Assembly (NCBI RefSeq): GCF_001574435.1
Contig: NZ_LOCN01000036.1
Location: 373-44,889 of the forward strand
From: Moritella sp. JT01
Lineage (GTDB): Bacteria; Pseudomonadota; Gammaproteobacteria; Enterobacterales; Moritellaceae
Reading direction: 5' to 3'
Length of the DNA stretch: 44,517 nt
The notes beneath the pieces were generated by a model. It was given only the letters and a program-made list of their open reading frames with translations. It searched no databases and had not been told where the DNA came from. Position 1 is the first letter of the stretch; the number at the start of each line of letters is the position of its first letter. This document shows, one piece after another, positions 33,365 through 41,901 of the stretch. A program made the position numbers and the translations under genes.

Positions 33365-33923
33365 ATGCAAAAATCCCGATGGAATTATGTTGGAAAAGGC
33401 GTTTTAAGAGCTTGGGAATATATCTTCGTTACCTAATGTCTATTCGTAAAGACGTCATAAGCGTTTGCTATAATCGATACGATAGCCTTCTTTTTATACC
33501 AACGACCTCCCTTAATTAATAATCGTTAAATCATCTTGTTGTGGATTGATTGTCTAGGATTTACAGTGAGTCATAATTTTGAGATATCGCGATATTTAAA
33601 CGACGTTTTAATGCTTGCTGCTTTTTCTGTGTGTGCTGTTTTTTGCAAAAAAATGACATTAATTTCTGAATCACACTAACTCCCACGTTAAGCTTAGAAT
33701 AGTATTAATAAGTAAATTAAGTATGGGTTTTAAATTGTAAAATGATGACGATTGGATTGCTTCATTAGATTCTGGTTACGGTTTTGTGATGCAGATTAAA
33801 TGTATTTAAATAATATGTCGACGAGATAACAATTATTATCCTTCGTGGTGAAATCAATTGCCTTTATAGCTAATTTTCTTTACGTCTTTCCTCGTATAAT
33901 GTTTAGTATAAGTCGTCATTATA
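33365..33923. other. 559-base intergenic region without a recognised gene
   Basis: No ORF has both a ribosome site and protein-like content. A 12-bp perfect palindrome ATATCGCGATAT lies at 33584-33595. A 68-codon frame starting at 33313 runs through the ilvC terminator and is rejected. I see no tRNA or named RNA. Confidence 0.4.
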
Positions 33924-33961
33924 ATAAAAATTCCAGATGAAAGAGTCGTATTTTCATCTGG
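33924..33961 (-). terminator. Terminator of the tandem GST-fold gene
   Basis: On the minus strand a 10-bp stem CCAGATGAAA/TTTCATCTGG (33952-33961 with 33933-33942) is followed by a T-rich tract down to about 33924. It begins 16 bases after the stop codon. Confidence 0.82.
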
Positions 33962-33976
33962 TTATATTCATTATTA

Positions 33977-34726
33977 TTACACTGCATACGTCGCGATTAG
34001 GTATTTCACAATTGCGCGAGACTCAAACATATCGACATTGGTGTTTGGATCTTTTAAGAACGGTACTTGTACTGTGCCGTGCTCAGCAAAAAATGCACTG
34101 CGTTTAGTTTCTGGTAAGGGACTGTATTCGCCGGGGCCTAAACGTCTTGTGGCAGGGCCGAGTTCGCCAAATTGTTGCTTGCCTAAATTCACCAATAAAT
34201 ACGGCAGTTCTAATTCACATAACGTCTCACGAACAGGACGTGAATAAGGGCTACTTTCAAAACTGTATAATACCAATGGATCGGTTGGTTCTAATGCTGG
34301 CTTTTTAGTTTTACCTGCGTTGCAACGGATAAGCGATGCACTGGTTGAGCTGGCATAATTAAAAATATTAGCCCGTAACCGAATCGGTGCACTGCTATTC
34401 GCATAATACTTGTATAAATAACTGATGATCTCAGACGCAGAATTTAAGATAGTCTGGGTGTTCTTATCAATCAAGAATGGAATTTTATCTGTGCTGTACA
34501 TTTCTTGTAGCTGTTGCTTGTGACGCTCTCCGCCTTTGGGGCAGGGAATAATAAGTACATCAAGATTCAATTCTGAAATAGCTTCACGTACTAAGCGACA
34601 AAGTGGGTCGGCTTCGTTGTCATACATGATTAACGGATCTTGCTCATTAATCGTGGTTTTTGCCGCTTTGGTACCCGCCCATAAGCGTGTTTGTGAAGCC
34701 AGAGTAGAAGTCAGTAGATCAAACAT
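33977..34726 (-). CDS. Protein with two tandem GST N-terminal (thioredoxin-fold) domains
   Basis: The 249-residue protein repeats the GST_N/glutaredoxin-like fold: residues about 30-110 (LIMYDNEADPLCRLVRE, cis-Pro P83 in KIPFLID) and about 148-247 (LVLYSFESSPYSRPVRE, cis-Pro P222 in VQVPFLKD). Neither has the all-helical C-terminal GST domain. The first keeps one cysteine (C43) at the site of the second redox Cys of CPxC glutaredoxins; the second has Ser there. Glutathione binding is plausible but catalysis is unproven. The gene is divergent from tcdA and has its own terminator. Confidence 0.82.
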   Translation of the reverse strand: MFDLLTSTLASQTRLWAGTKAAKTTINEQDPLIMYDNEADPLCRLVREAISELNLDVLIIPCPKGGERHKQQLQEMYSTDKIPFLIDKNTQTILNSASEIISYLYKYYANSSAPIRLRANIFNYASSTSASLIRCNAGKTKKPALEPTDPLVLYSFESSPYSRPVRETLCELELPYLLVNLGKQQFGELGPATRRLGPGEYSPLPETKRSAFFAEHGTVQVPFLKDPNTNVDMFESRAIVKYLIATYAV

Positions 34727-34837
34727 AGCGTAAATCCGTCTAGTTAAAGCTTCATTTTAAATGCACAAATTTGAAAAATCTGTCTAGTCTGAGGTTGGAT
34801 TATATTATTCTGATGAAAGTGTTATTTATCGCAAACT

Positions 34838-34865
34838 TTGAGTTATGCGACTGAATCAGTATAAT
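34838..34865 (+). promoter_or_regulatory. Probable sigma-70 promoter of tcdA
   Basis: TTGAGT (34838-34843), a 16-base spacer and a perfect TATAAT (34860-34865) lie 28 bases before the start codon. Confidence 0.65.
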
Positions 34866-34893
34866 GCGCCTTTGGTATTATTTGAGGTAAGGT

Positions 34894-35694
34894 ATGTCGG
34901 CCGAATATGACAATCGTTTTGGTGGTATTGCACGTTTATATGGCGTTAAAGCACTGCAATTTTTTAGTCAAGCACACGTGTGTGTGATTGGTATTGGTGG
35001 TGTGGGTTCTTGGGCAGCTGAAACATTAGCGCGTTCAGGTATCGGCAAGATCACCTTGATCGACATGGATGATATTTGTGTGACTAATACTAACCGTCAA
35101 ATCCATGCCTTAAAAGACACCATCGGTCAGCAAAAAATTGATGTAATGGCTGCGCGTATTCGTGCCATTAATCCAGAATGTGTAGTGACCCCAATCGATG
35201 ATTTCATCACTGTTGATGATATTGGCATGCACATAAGCAAAGATTTCGATTATGTGATTGACGCGATTGATAGCGTACGTTCAAAAACGGCACTGTTAGC
35301 GCACTGTAATCGACAAAAAATCAAATGCATTACTATTGGCGCTGCGGGTGGTCAAATCGATCCAACCCAAATCCAAGTACTGGATTTATCTAGAACACAT
35401 CAAGATCCTTTAGCGGCGAAAGTACGCTCTGATCTGCGTCGTTTGCATAACTTCAGTAAGAACCCAACCAGTCGATTTGGTATTGAATGTGTATTCTCAA
35501 CCGAGCAATTAATTTACCCAGGTACTGATGGGGAAGTATGTTCGACCAAGAACTTTCTTGATGGTGCAACGGGCATGGATTGTTCAAGTGGCTTCGGTTC
35601 TTCAACCGCGGTGACGGCTAGTTTTGGTTTAATAGCGGCTTCGCGGGTATTGAAAAAATTAGCCGAAAGAGAAGCTCGTTATCGCTCTGAATAA
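34894..35694 (+). CDS. tcdA: tRNA threonylcarbamoyladenosine dehydratase TcdA (CsdL/YgdL)
   Basis: The 266-residue E1-like (ThiF/MoeB family) enzyme uses ATP to cyclise t6A37 of tRNAs to ct6A. The nucleotide-binding motif GIGGVGSW lies at 33-40, followed by DMDDICVTNTNRQ. Length and sequence match E. coli TcdA. Its known sulfur-transfer partners CsdA and CsdE are encoded close by on the opposite strand (37243-38960), separated by a thiolase gene. AGGTAAGG lies immediately before the start. Confidence 0.96.
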   Translation: MSAEYDNRFGGIARLYGVKALQFFSQAHVCVIGIGGVGSWAAETLARSGIGKITLIDMDDICVTNTNRQIHALKDTIGQQKIDVMAARIRAINPECVVTPIDDFITVDDIGMHISKDFDYVIDAIDSVRSKTALLAHCNRQKIKCITIGAAGGQIDPTQIQVLDLSRTHQDPLAAKVRSDLRRLHNFSKNPTSRFGIECVFSTEQLIYPGTDGEVCSTKNFLDGATGMDCSSGFGSSTAVTASFGLIAASRVLKKLAEREARYRSE

Positions 35695-35748
35695 CGGTAT
35701 TGAGTAAATGAGTATTAACCAATACCGTTACGCGCTGAAACGTGATTG

Positions 35749-35790
35749 AAACCAGCTGATACGCCTTGTATTCGCTGGTTTTATGTTATT
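35749..35790 (+). terminator. Probable terminator of tcdA
   Basis: AAACCAGC (35749-35756) pairs with GCTGGTTT (35774-35781), with an inner ATAC/GTAT stem and a broken T run. A further 11-bp inverted repeat (35692-35702 with 35720-35730) overlaps the tcdA stop codon. Confidence 0.62.
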
Positions 35791-35920
35791 TTCAACCTGC
35801 ATCTGTTTTTTCCAATCTTAAATTATGCTGTTGTAACACCGATAATACCACTCGTGGCTTTTCCCTATCGCTTCGGTTTGACCGTGCTAAATTCGGTTAT
35901 GTTAATAACTTGTGATACTA

Positions 35921-35938
35921 TTCAAACATATGTTTGAA
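35921..35938. promoter_or_regulatory. 18-bp perfect palindrome, PsrA-type operator candidate, upstream of the thiolase gene
   Basis: TTCAAACATATGTTTGAA is fully self-complementary. Its core CAAAC-N4-GTTTG fits the published PsrA consensus (G/C)AAAC-N2-4-GTTT(C/G). PsrA is a TetR-type repressor that responds to long-chain fatty acids. The site lies 36 bases before the thiolase start, a good place for an operator. No psrA gene is in the window. Confidence 0.6.
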
Positions 35939-35974
35939 AAAATAAACTGATCACATCAAGTAAGGAAACAAGGT

Positions 35975-37186
35975 ATGAGTAAAGTATTTATCGTTGCAGC
36001 AAAACGTACAGCCCTTGGTAGTTTCGGTGGTAGCTTAGCGGGTGTTGACGCCGCTACGTTAGGTGCTACGGCGATCAAAGGCGCATTAGCAGCCGCAAAG
36101 GTTAATCCAGAGCTCGTTGATGAAGTGATTGTTGGTAATGTGATTAGTGCTGGGCAAGGCATGGGGCCAGGTCGTCAAGCGGCGATGCAAGCGGGTATTC
36201 CTGCTAGTGTGCCTGCTTATACGTTGAATATGATCTGTGGTAGTGGCATGAAAACCATCATGGACGGTGCTGCGCATATTAAAGCGGGGGATGCGGACAT
36301 CGTGGTTGCTGCAGGGATGGAGAGTATGTCTAATATTCCTTATTTGATGCCAGCGAAAACCCGTTTTGGTTCTAAAATGGGTAACATGACCATGGTTGAT
36401 GCCATGATTAATGATGGTTTGACTGATGTATTTAACAATTACCATATGGGCATGACGGCAGAAAATATTGTTGAGCAGTTTGGTTTAACCCGTGAACAAC
36501 AAGATACCTTTGCAGTTGGTAGCCAACACAAAGCGGTGGCTGCCATTGCGGCAGAACGTTTTGTTGACGAGATCGTACCGGTTGAAGTGAAAGTACGTCG
36601 CCAAACACAAAGTTTTGCCACTGATGAATATCCAAAAGATAATGCCAGTGTTGCAGGTTTAGCTAAGCTACGTCCGGCATTCAAAGCGGATGGTTCAGTC
36701 ACTGCAGCAAATGCATCGGGTATTAATGATGGCGCTGCTGCAATCATTTTAGCCTCTGAAGCGGCGGTAGAAAAATACGGTTTAGAACCAATGGCAGAAT
36801 TAATTGCTTATGGTCAAGGTGGTGTCGATCCGCAAGTTATGGGCTTAGGTCCCGTTCCGGCAATCGAGCAAGCGCTTAAACGTGCAGATATGTCATTAGA
36901 ACAGATAGAACTATTAGAGCTAAATGAAGCCTTTGCGGCACAAGCGTTAGGGGTAATGACGAATCTGACTCAAGAGCATAATGTCGATATGGACTGGTTT
37001 ACTGATAAGACTAATGTGAATGGCGGCGCTATCGCATTGGGTCATCCGTTGGGTGCATCCGGTGGTCGTATTACGGTAACGCTATTACACGAAATGCAAA
37101 AGCGTGGTGTCGATTATGGCTTAGCATCGCTGTGTATTGGTGGTGGTATGGGCACGGCTTTGATTGTTAAAAACCTGCAGAAATAG
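35975..37186 (+). CDS. Acetyl-CoA C-acetyltransferase (thiolase)
   Basis: The 403-residue enzyme condenses or cleaves acetyl-CoA units. The nucleophile is C88 in NMICGSGMKT; NEAFAAQALG, H357 in GHPLGASGG and the second active-site cysteine C387 in CIGGGMGTA complete the biosynthetic-type thiolase set. It is similar to AtoB/PhaA-type enzymes; whether it serves fatty acid oxidation, acetoacetate use or polyester synthesis cannot be told. The palindrome upstream suggests fatty-acid-responsive control. It is inserted between tcdA and csdE and is not part of that pathway. Confidence 0.94.
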   Translation: MSKVFIVAAKRTALGSFGGSLAGVDAATLGATAIKGALAAAKVNPELVDEVIVGNVISAGQGMGPGRQAAMQAGIPASVPAYTLNMICGSGMKTIMDGAAHIKAGDADIVVAAGMESMSNIPYLMPAKTRFGSKMGNMTMVDAMINDGLTDVFNNYHMGMTAENIVEQFGLTREQQDTFAVGSQHKAVAAIAAERFVDEIVPVEVKVRRQTQSFATDEYPKDNASVAGLAKLRPAFKADGSVTAANASGINDGAAAIILASEAAVEKYGLEPMAELIAYGQGGVDPQVMGLGPVPAIEQALKRADMSLEQIELLELNEAFAAQALGVMTNLTQEHNVDMDWFTDKTNVNGGAIALGHPLGASGGRITVTLLHEMQKRGVDYGLASLCIGGGMGTALIVKNLQK

Positions 37187-37202
37187 TAGAAAATTAGTTG
37201 AT

Positions 37203-37236
37203 ATATAAGTGGTGTTAATCAATTTACCACTTATAT
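37203..37236. terminator. Terminator between convergent thiolase gene and csdE
   Basis: A perfect 11-bp stem ATATAAGTGGT (37203-37213) with ACCACTTATAT (37226-37236). The T-rich flanks are modest on both strands. Confidence 0.6.
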
Positions 37237-37242
37237 TCTCGT

Positions 37243-37671
37243 TTATTCGGCAGCTTGGATTGCCGCGATCACCGCTTTTAAACCATTGCCACGAGAAGGG
37301 CTAAGCTGTTGCATAAAACCAAGCTGAGCAAAATAGTCATCAATATTAAATGCCGCGATTTCAACGCGCGTTTTACCATTAACGGCGGCTAATAATGCCG
37401 CCATTAAACCTTTAACAATCCGCGCATCTGAATCCAGACCAAACCATAGTCGCTCATCATCGTCACAACTAAACGCTAACCAAGCCTGACTTTCACAGCC
37501 TTTAATTTGATTTTCTGCTACTTTATAGTCATCAGTCAACGCTGGGATCTTATTACCGAGCAAAATTAATTGACGGTATTTATTTTGCCAACCATTTTGT
37601 GCGCTTAATAAAGTCATTACATCGCTACTGGTAATTTCGTTACCAAATGGGCTCGACGAGAAATCGGTCAT
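37243..37671 (-). CDS. csdE: Cysteine desulfurase sulfur acceptor CsdE (SufE-like)
   Basis: The 142-residue SufE-fold protein accepts persulfide sulfur from CsdA on C59 in the motif IKGCESQAWL. Start 37671 is preferred to an ATG at 37677 because AGGA lies 6 bases upstream of it but only 1 base upstream of the other. It follows csdA after 68 bases on the same strand. CsdE also interacts with TcdA in E. coli, and tcdA lies nearby. Confidence 0.93.
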   Translation of the reverse strand: MTDFSSSPFGNEITSSDVMTLLSAQNGWQNKYRQLILLGNKIPALTDDYKVAENQIKGCESQAWLAFSCDDDERLWFGLDSDARIVKGLMAALLAAVNGKTRVEIAAFNIDDYFAQLGFMQQLSPSRGNGLKAVIAAIQAAE

Positions 37672-37739
37672 GATCATTCCTGTATTATCAACTAGACATA
37701 AAGCCTAGCGGGATAAAGTTAATTTTTTATTTATTGAGA

Positions 37740-38960
37740 TTAGAGTAAATCTTGCAATTCATTTAATGCTTTAATGAAAAAATCTATTTCTGCTTTGGTG
37801 TTATAAATTGCTAGGGACACTCGAATAGTGCCTGATAAGTTAAGGCTCTGCATCAAAGGTTGTGCACAGTGATGACCAGTGCGCACTGCTATACCTTGTA
37901 AATCTAACAGCATACCCACATCACCATTATGGGCGTCACCCATAATAAAACTGACGCCACCTGCACGATGTTGAGGCGAACCAATAATCTTAATGCGTGG
38001 CATTTTTTCGAGTTGCGCTGTGGTGTAGGCAAGTAGCTCGGCCTCGTGATCTGCCAGCGCTTGACGATCGTAACTCTTTAGAAAATTCATGGCACGCGCG
38101 AGGCTGATTGTTCCGGCAATATTTGGTGTACCCGCTTCAAACTTAAACGGTAATTCGTTATAAGTTGTGTGTTCAAAGCTGACTGCTTTAATCATTTCAC
38201 CACCGCCTTGCCAAGGCGGAAGCTGATTAAGCAACGCTTCTTTACCCCAGAGTACGCCAATACCAGTAGGGCCATACATTTTATGTCCAGAGAACACATA
38301 AAAGTCACAGCCGAGTGCTTGTACGTCTACGTCCCAATGTGAAATAGCTTGGGCACCATCGATTAATACCTTTGCGTTAGTTTGTTTGGCTAAAGCAATG
38401 ATCTCTTTAATCGGATTCACTGTGCCAATCGCATTAGATACATGGCTAACGGCAACAAGTTTGGTTTTATCGCTTAATAATAACTTGTAAGCCTGCATAT
38501 CGATATCTGTTGACGGCAATAGAGGAATGACTTTAAGAATAGCCCCTGTACGCTGTGCTAGCATCTGCCAAGGCACAATATTAGCGTGGTGCTCTAGGGT
38601 TGAAATGATAATCTCATCCCCAGCTTGAAATTCTGTTGTTAAGCAGTTCGCGATTAAGTTGATCGCTTCTGTTGTGCCTCGGGTCCAAATGATTTCTTTA
38701 CTGTTATTTGCATTAATAAATTGCGCGCAGATATCACGGGCATTTTCATACGCGGATGTTGCTTGCGCGCTGAGCGCATGTGAAGCGCGGTGTACATTTG
38801 CGTTAATGTCTCGATAATAGGTATTAATCGCCTCGAGCACACACAAGGGTTTCTGACTTGTCGCTGCATTATCTAAATAAATTAATGGGTGATCATTCAC
38901 TTGTTGGGATAATACGGGAAACTGTTGTCTAAGGTCGGTTAATTCTATATCGTTAAGCAT
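37740..38960 (-). CDS. csdA: Cysteine desulfurase CsdA
   Basis: The 406-residue class V PLP enzyme removes sulfur from cysteine. The PLP lysine is K227 in FSGHKMYGPTG, and the persulfide cysteine is C365 in RTGHHCAQP, the layout of the SufS/CsdA group II type. Gene order csdA-csdE is that of E. coli. No suf or isc genes are in the window, so assignment to CsdA rather than SufS rests on csdE and nearby tcdA. Confidence 0.93.
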   Translation of the reverse strand: MLNDIELTDLRQQFPVLSQQVNDHPLIYLDNAATSQKPLCVLEAINTYYRDINANVHRASHALSAQATSAYENARDICAQFINANNSKEIIWTRGTTEAINLIANCLTTEFQAGDEIIISTLEHHANIVPWQMLAQRTGAILKVIPLLPSTDIDMQAYKLLLSDKTKLVAVSHVSNAIGTVNPIKEIIALAKQTNAKVLIDGAQAISHWDVDVQALGCDFYVFSGHKMYGPTGIGVLWGKEALLNQLPPWQGGGEMIKAVSFEHTTYNELPFKFEAGTPNIAGTISLARAMNFLKSYDRQALADHEAELLAYTTAQLEKMPRIKIIGSPQHRAGGVSFIMGDAHNGDVGMLLDLQGIAVRTGHHCAQPLMQSLNLSGTIRVSLAIYNTKAEIDFFIKALNELQDLL

Positions 38961-39202
38961 TGGTGTAAACTCACTATCAAGGAGTGGGGATTATAACCTG
39001 AAAAAAAGGGTTTCGCATTTGTACATTTAGGCGAATTGAAATACTTTTTGCAATTATTATGATTTAATTTTTATTGCTTGTTTTTGGCCTTTTTTTTGTG
39101 TTTTAAACTGTTTTATTCCATAGTAGCTCAGGAAGTAATCGTACGCGCTTGTTTTTAGCACTACTTTTGTGTATTTAAAGGTGGTGATATTTTGCACTAT
39201 TA

Positions 39203-39231
39203 TTGATTTATGTCTGGGTTTACTGTATAAA
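39203..39231 (+). promoter_or_regulatory. Probable sigma-70 promoter of rpmB-rpmG
   Basis: TTGATT (39203-39208), a 17-base spacer and TATAAA (39226-39231) are followed by a G+C-rich discriminator, typical of ribosomal operons. The rest of 38961-39308 is AT-rich; a 68-codon minus frame there has no ribosome site and is not accepted. Confidence 0.65.
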
Positions 39232-39308
39232 CCGAGCATTAAAAGTATACCTAGTAGCTTCAAATGCGACTATGTAGACACTTATATTTGAAGTTATTGG
39301 AGCACACT

Positions 39309-39545
39309 ATGTCAAAAGTATGCCAAGTTACTGGTAAAAAACCAGCTGTTGGTAACAACGTTTCTCACGCAAAAAACCGCACACGTCGCCGTTTCTTGCC
39401 AAACCTGCACACACATCGTTTCTGGGTTGAGAGCGAAAACCGCTTTGTAAAATTACGCCTTACTTGTAAAGGTATGCGTATTATTGATAAAAAGGGTATC
39501 GATTCAGTTCTTGCTGAAATGCGTGCCCGTGGTGAGAAGGTTTAA
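39309..39545 (+). CDS. rpmB: 50S ribosomal protein L28
   Basis: The 78-residue protein starts [20 protein letters not shown] and has [16 protein letters not shown] and [11 protein letters not shown], an unmistakable L28. The start at 39309 gives the exact family length; the frame is open further upstream to 39264 but that part is unrelated. It is followed by rpmG after 11 bases, the conserved rpmBG operon. Confidence 0.98.
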   Translation: MSKVCQVTGKKPAVGNNVSHAKNRTRRRFLPNLHTHRFWVESENRFVKLRLTCKGMRIIDKKGIDSVLAEMRARGEKV

Positions 39546-39556
39546 GGAGCTATATT

Positions 39557-39712
39557 ATGCGCGATAAAATTCGTCTGAATTCATCAGCTGGTACTGGTCA
39601 CTTCTATACCACTACTAAAAACAAAAAAAACATGCCTGAGAAAATGGAGATCAAAAAGTTTGATCCTGTAGTTCGCAAGCATGTTATGTACAAAGAAGGC
39701 AAAATCAAGTAA
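39557..39712 (+). CDS. rpmG: 50S ribosomal protein L33
   Basis: The 51-residue protein begins [20 protein letters not shown] and ends with [11 protein letters not shown]. It lacks the CxxC pairs of zinc-binding L33 paralogues, so it is the zinc-independent form. AAGGAG lies 7 bases before the ATG. It is co-transcribed with rpmB and followed by a strong terminator. Confidence 0.97.
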   Translation: MRDKIRLNSSAGTGHFYTTTKNKKNMPEKMEIKKFDPVVRKHVMYKEGKIK

Positions 39713-39739
39713 TTCTTGATTGCGTATTCGCTGTATAGA

Positions 39740-39771
39740 AAATGCCAGTTATTTATAACTGGCATTTTTTT
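39740..39771 (+). terminator. Terminator of rpmB-rpmG
   Basis: A perfect 13-bp stem (39740-39752 with 39755-39767, which in practice opens to a TTATTTATAA-type loop) and a T run lie 27 bases after the rpmG stop. Confidence 0.9.
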
Positions 39772-39837
39772 TATGTTAAATTTGCTACAATCTAATTTAT
39801 ACCTCTTTTCCTAATGTTTTAGTCTGGTGTTGCCCTT

Positions 39838-41853
39838 ATGAAATTGAATCCCCGTCAGGATGAAGCTGTAAAATATATTTCTGGTCCGTGTTTAGTACTC
39901 GCTGGTGCTGGCAGTGGTAAAACCCGTGTTATTACCACCAAAATTGCCCACCTGGTACAAAACTGCAGTTACAAGGCCTGTAATATTGCTGCGCTAACCT
40001 TTACCAATAAAGCGGCGCGCGAAATGAAAGAACGTATTGCCAAGACATTAGGTAAGAAGGAAGCAAAAGGGTTAATGGTCTCGACGTTTCATACCTTAGG
40101 GTTAAATATTATTCGTAAAGAATATAAAACCTTAGGTATCAAACAGGCATTTACCTTGTTTGATGATCAAGACCAGTTGGCATTATTAAAAGAACTCACC
40201 CAAGATACCTTGGAAGAAGATAAAGAGCTGATCGACCAATTACGTAGCGCCATTTCGAGTTGGAAAAATGAATTGGTATTGCCGGTGCAAGCGATTGCGC
40301 GTGCGCAGATGCCCCAAGACAAATTATTTGCCCAGTGTTATGACGACTATATCCGCCACATGAAAGCGTATAATGCCTTGGATTTTGATGATCTCATCAT
40401 GATGCCCACACTGTTGTTACGCTTAAATGAAGAAGTACGCGAACGCTGGCAAAACAAGATCCGCTATTTACTCGTGGATGAATATCAAGATACCAATACC
40501 AGTCAATATGAACTGGTGAAATTGATTGTTGGCCAACGTGCTAAATTCACCGTTGTAGGTGACGATGATCAGTCTATCTATTCGTGGCGTGGTGCCCGTC
40601 CTGAAAATCTCACGTTATTGCAAAAAGATTTTCCTGGTTTGAAAGTGGTAAAGCTAGAGCAAAACTATCGCTCGACGCAACGTATTCTTAAAGCCGCAAA
40701 TATTTTAATTGATAACAATCCGCATGAGTTTAATAAACGCTTATTTAGTGAACTTGGGTATGGCGATCCGATTAAAGTGTTCACCACCAAAAATGAAGAG
40801 CATGAAGCTGAAAAAGTCGTATCAGAACTATTAGCACATAAATTTATGGCGCGCAGTGAATATAAACATTATGCGATTTTATACCGTGGCAACCATCAGT
40901 CACGATTATTTGAAAAAGCCTTAATGACGAACCGTATACCGTATAAAATCAGCGGAGGTACATCATTCTTCTCACGTGCTGAGATCAAAGACATGATGGC
41001 TTATCTGCGTTTGTTAGTGAATCCGGATGATGATAATGCGTTTTTACGTGTGGTGAATGTACCACGTCGTGAGATTGGCCCGACAACACTAGAAAAGTTA
41101 GGTAATTACGCCAACATGCGTAATATAAGTTTGTTTGCTGCTAGCTTTGAAATGGGCTTAGAACAAACCCTGAGTGGACGTGGTTTGCTGGCATTACGTG
41201 GTTTTACGCGTTGGTTAGTTGAGTTAGCCGATCAAGAGCAGCGTAGCGATAGTATCGATGCTGTGCGTGATATGGTGCGTGATATACATTATGAAGATTG
41301 GTTGTATGAGACCAGTCCCAGTGCCAAAGCCGCTGAGATGCGCATGAAGAACGTGTCAGAGTTATATCGTTGGGTTACTGAAATGCTCAAGGGGGATGAT
41401 CTCGATGAAGAGATGACACTGGCACAAGTTGTTACCCGCTTAACGTTACGTGACATGCTCGAGCGCAATGAAGAAGAAGATGATTCCGATCAAGTACAGC
41501 TAATGACCTATCATGCTTCGAAAGGGCTGGAATATCCCTATGTATTCATGGTCGGCATGGAAGAGGGTATTTTACCGCATCAAAGTTCCATTGATGACGA
41601 TCCAAATGTCGAAGAAGAACGTCGTTTAGCCTATGTGGGCATCACTCGAGCACAAAAAGTATTGTTCATGATGTTATGCAAAGAGCGCCGTCAATTTGGT
41701 GAAGTCGTGAAACCCGAACCAAGTCGCTTCTTGCTTGAATTGCCGCAAGATGATCTGGAATGGGACCTACGTAAAAAACCTGACTCGCCCGTTGAAAAGC
41801 AAGAGAAAGGCAAACGTGGAGTTGCAAACTTAAGAGCCCTCTTTAACAAGTAG
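39838..41853 (+). CDS. rep: ATP-dependent DNA helicase Rep
   Basis: The 671-residue UvrD-like superfamily 1 helicase has Walker A GAGSGKT (23-29), motif II DEYQDTN, motif [16 protein letters not shown] and motif VI VGITRAQ near the end. It starts [11 protein letters not shown] as Rep does, and its length matches E. coli Rep (673 aa). Rep moves 3' to 5' and helps replication forks pass protein roadblocks. Its position near ilvC matches E. coli. Confidence 0.97.
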   Translation: MKLNPRQDEAVKYISGPCLVLAGAGSGKTRVITTKIAHLVQNCSYKACNIAALTFTNKAAREMKERIAKTLGKKEAKGLMVSTFHTLGLNIIRKEYKTLGIKQAFTLFDDQDQLALLKELTQDTLEEDKELIDQLRSAISSWKNELVLPVQAIARAQMPQDKLFAQCYDDYIRHMKAYNALDFDDLIMMPTLLLRLNEEVRERWQNKIRYLLVDEYQDTNTSQYELVKLIVGQRAKFTVVGDDDQSIYSWRGARPENLTLLQKDFPGLKVVKLEQNYRSTQRILKAANILIDNNPHEFNKRLFSELGYGDPIKVFTTKNEEHEAEKVVSELLAHKFMARSEYKHYAILYRGNHQSRLFEKALMTNRIPYKISGGTSFFSRAEIKDMMAYLRLLVNPDDDNAFLRVVNVPRREIGPTTLEKLGNYANMRNISLFAASFEMGLEQTLSGRGLLALRGFTRWLVELADQEQRSDSIDAVRDMVRDIHYEDWLYETSPSAKAAEMRMKNVSELYRWVTEMLKGDDLDEEMTLAQVVTRLTLRDMLERNEEEDDSDQVQLMTYHASKGLEYPYVFMVGMEEGILPHQSSIDDDPNVEEERRLAYVGITRAQKVLFMMLCKERRQFGEVVKPEPSRFLLELPQDDLEWDLRKKPDSPVEKQEKGKRGVANLRALFNK

Positions 41854-41877
41854 CTGATAAAAATATAAATAAACTAA

Positions 41878-41901
41878 CGCTTATTAGAGTTCTAATAAGC
41901 G
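41878..41901 (-). terminator. Hairpin at the 3' end of the GGDEF-EAL gene
   Basis: CGCTTATTAGA (41878-41888) and TCTAATAAGCG (41891-41901) are perfect reverse complements. The minus-strand transcript then runs into a T-rich tract. The stop codon of the GGDEF-EAL gene lies inside the stem. Confidence 0.55.

Noticed and set aside
33313..33519. 68-codon frame after ilvC
   Set aside because: It starts before and runs through the ilvC terminator and has no ribosome site.
36086..36445. 119-codon His-rich minus-strand frame in the thiolase gene
   Set aside because: It is a long antisense shadow of a conserved enzyme gene; codon bias explains its openness.
39057..39263. 68-codon minus-strand frame upstream of rpmB
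   Set aside because: It covers the probable rpmB promoter, is low-complexity and Lys/Tyr-rich, and has no ribosome site.
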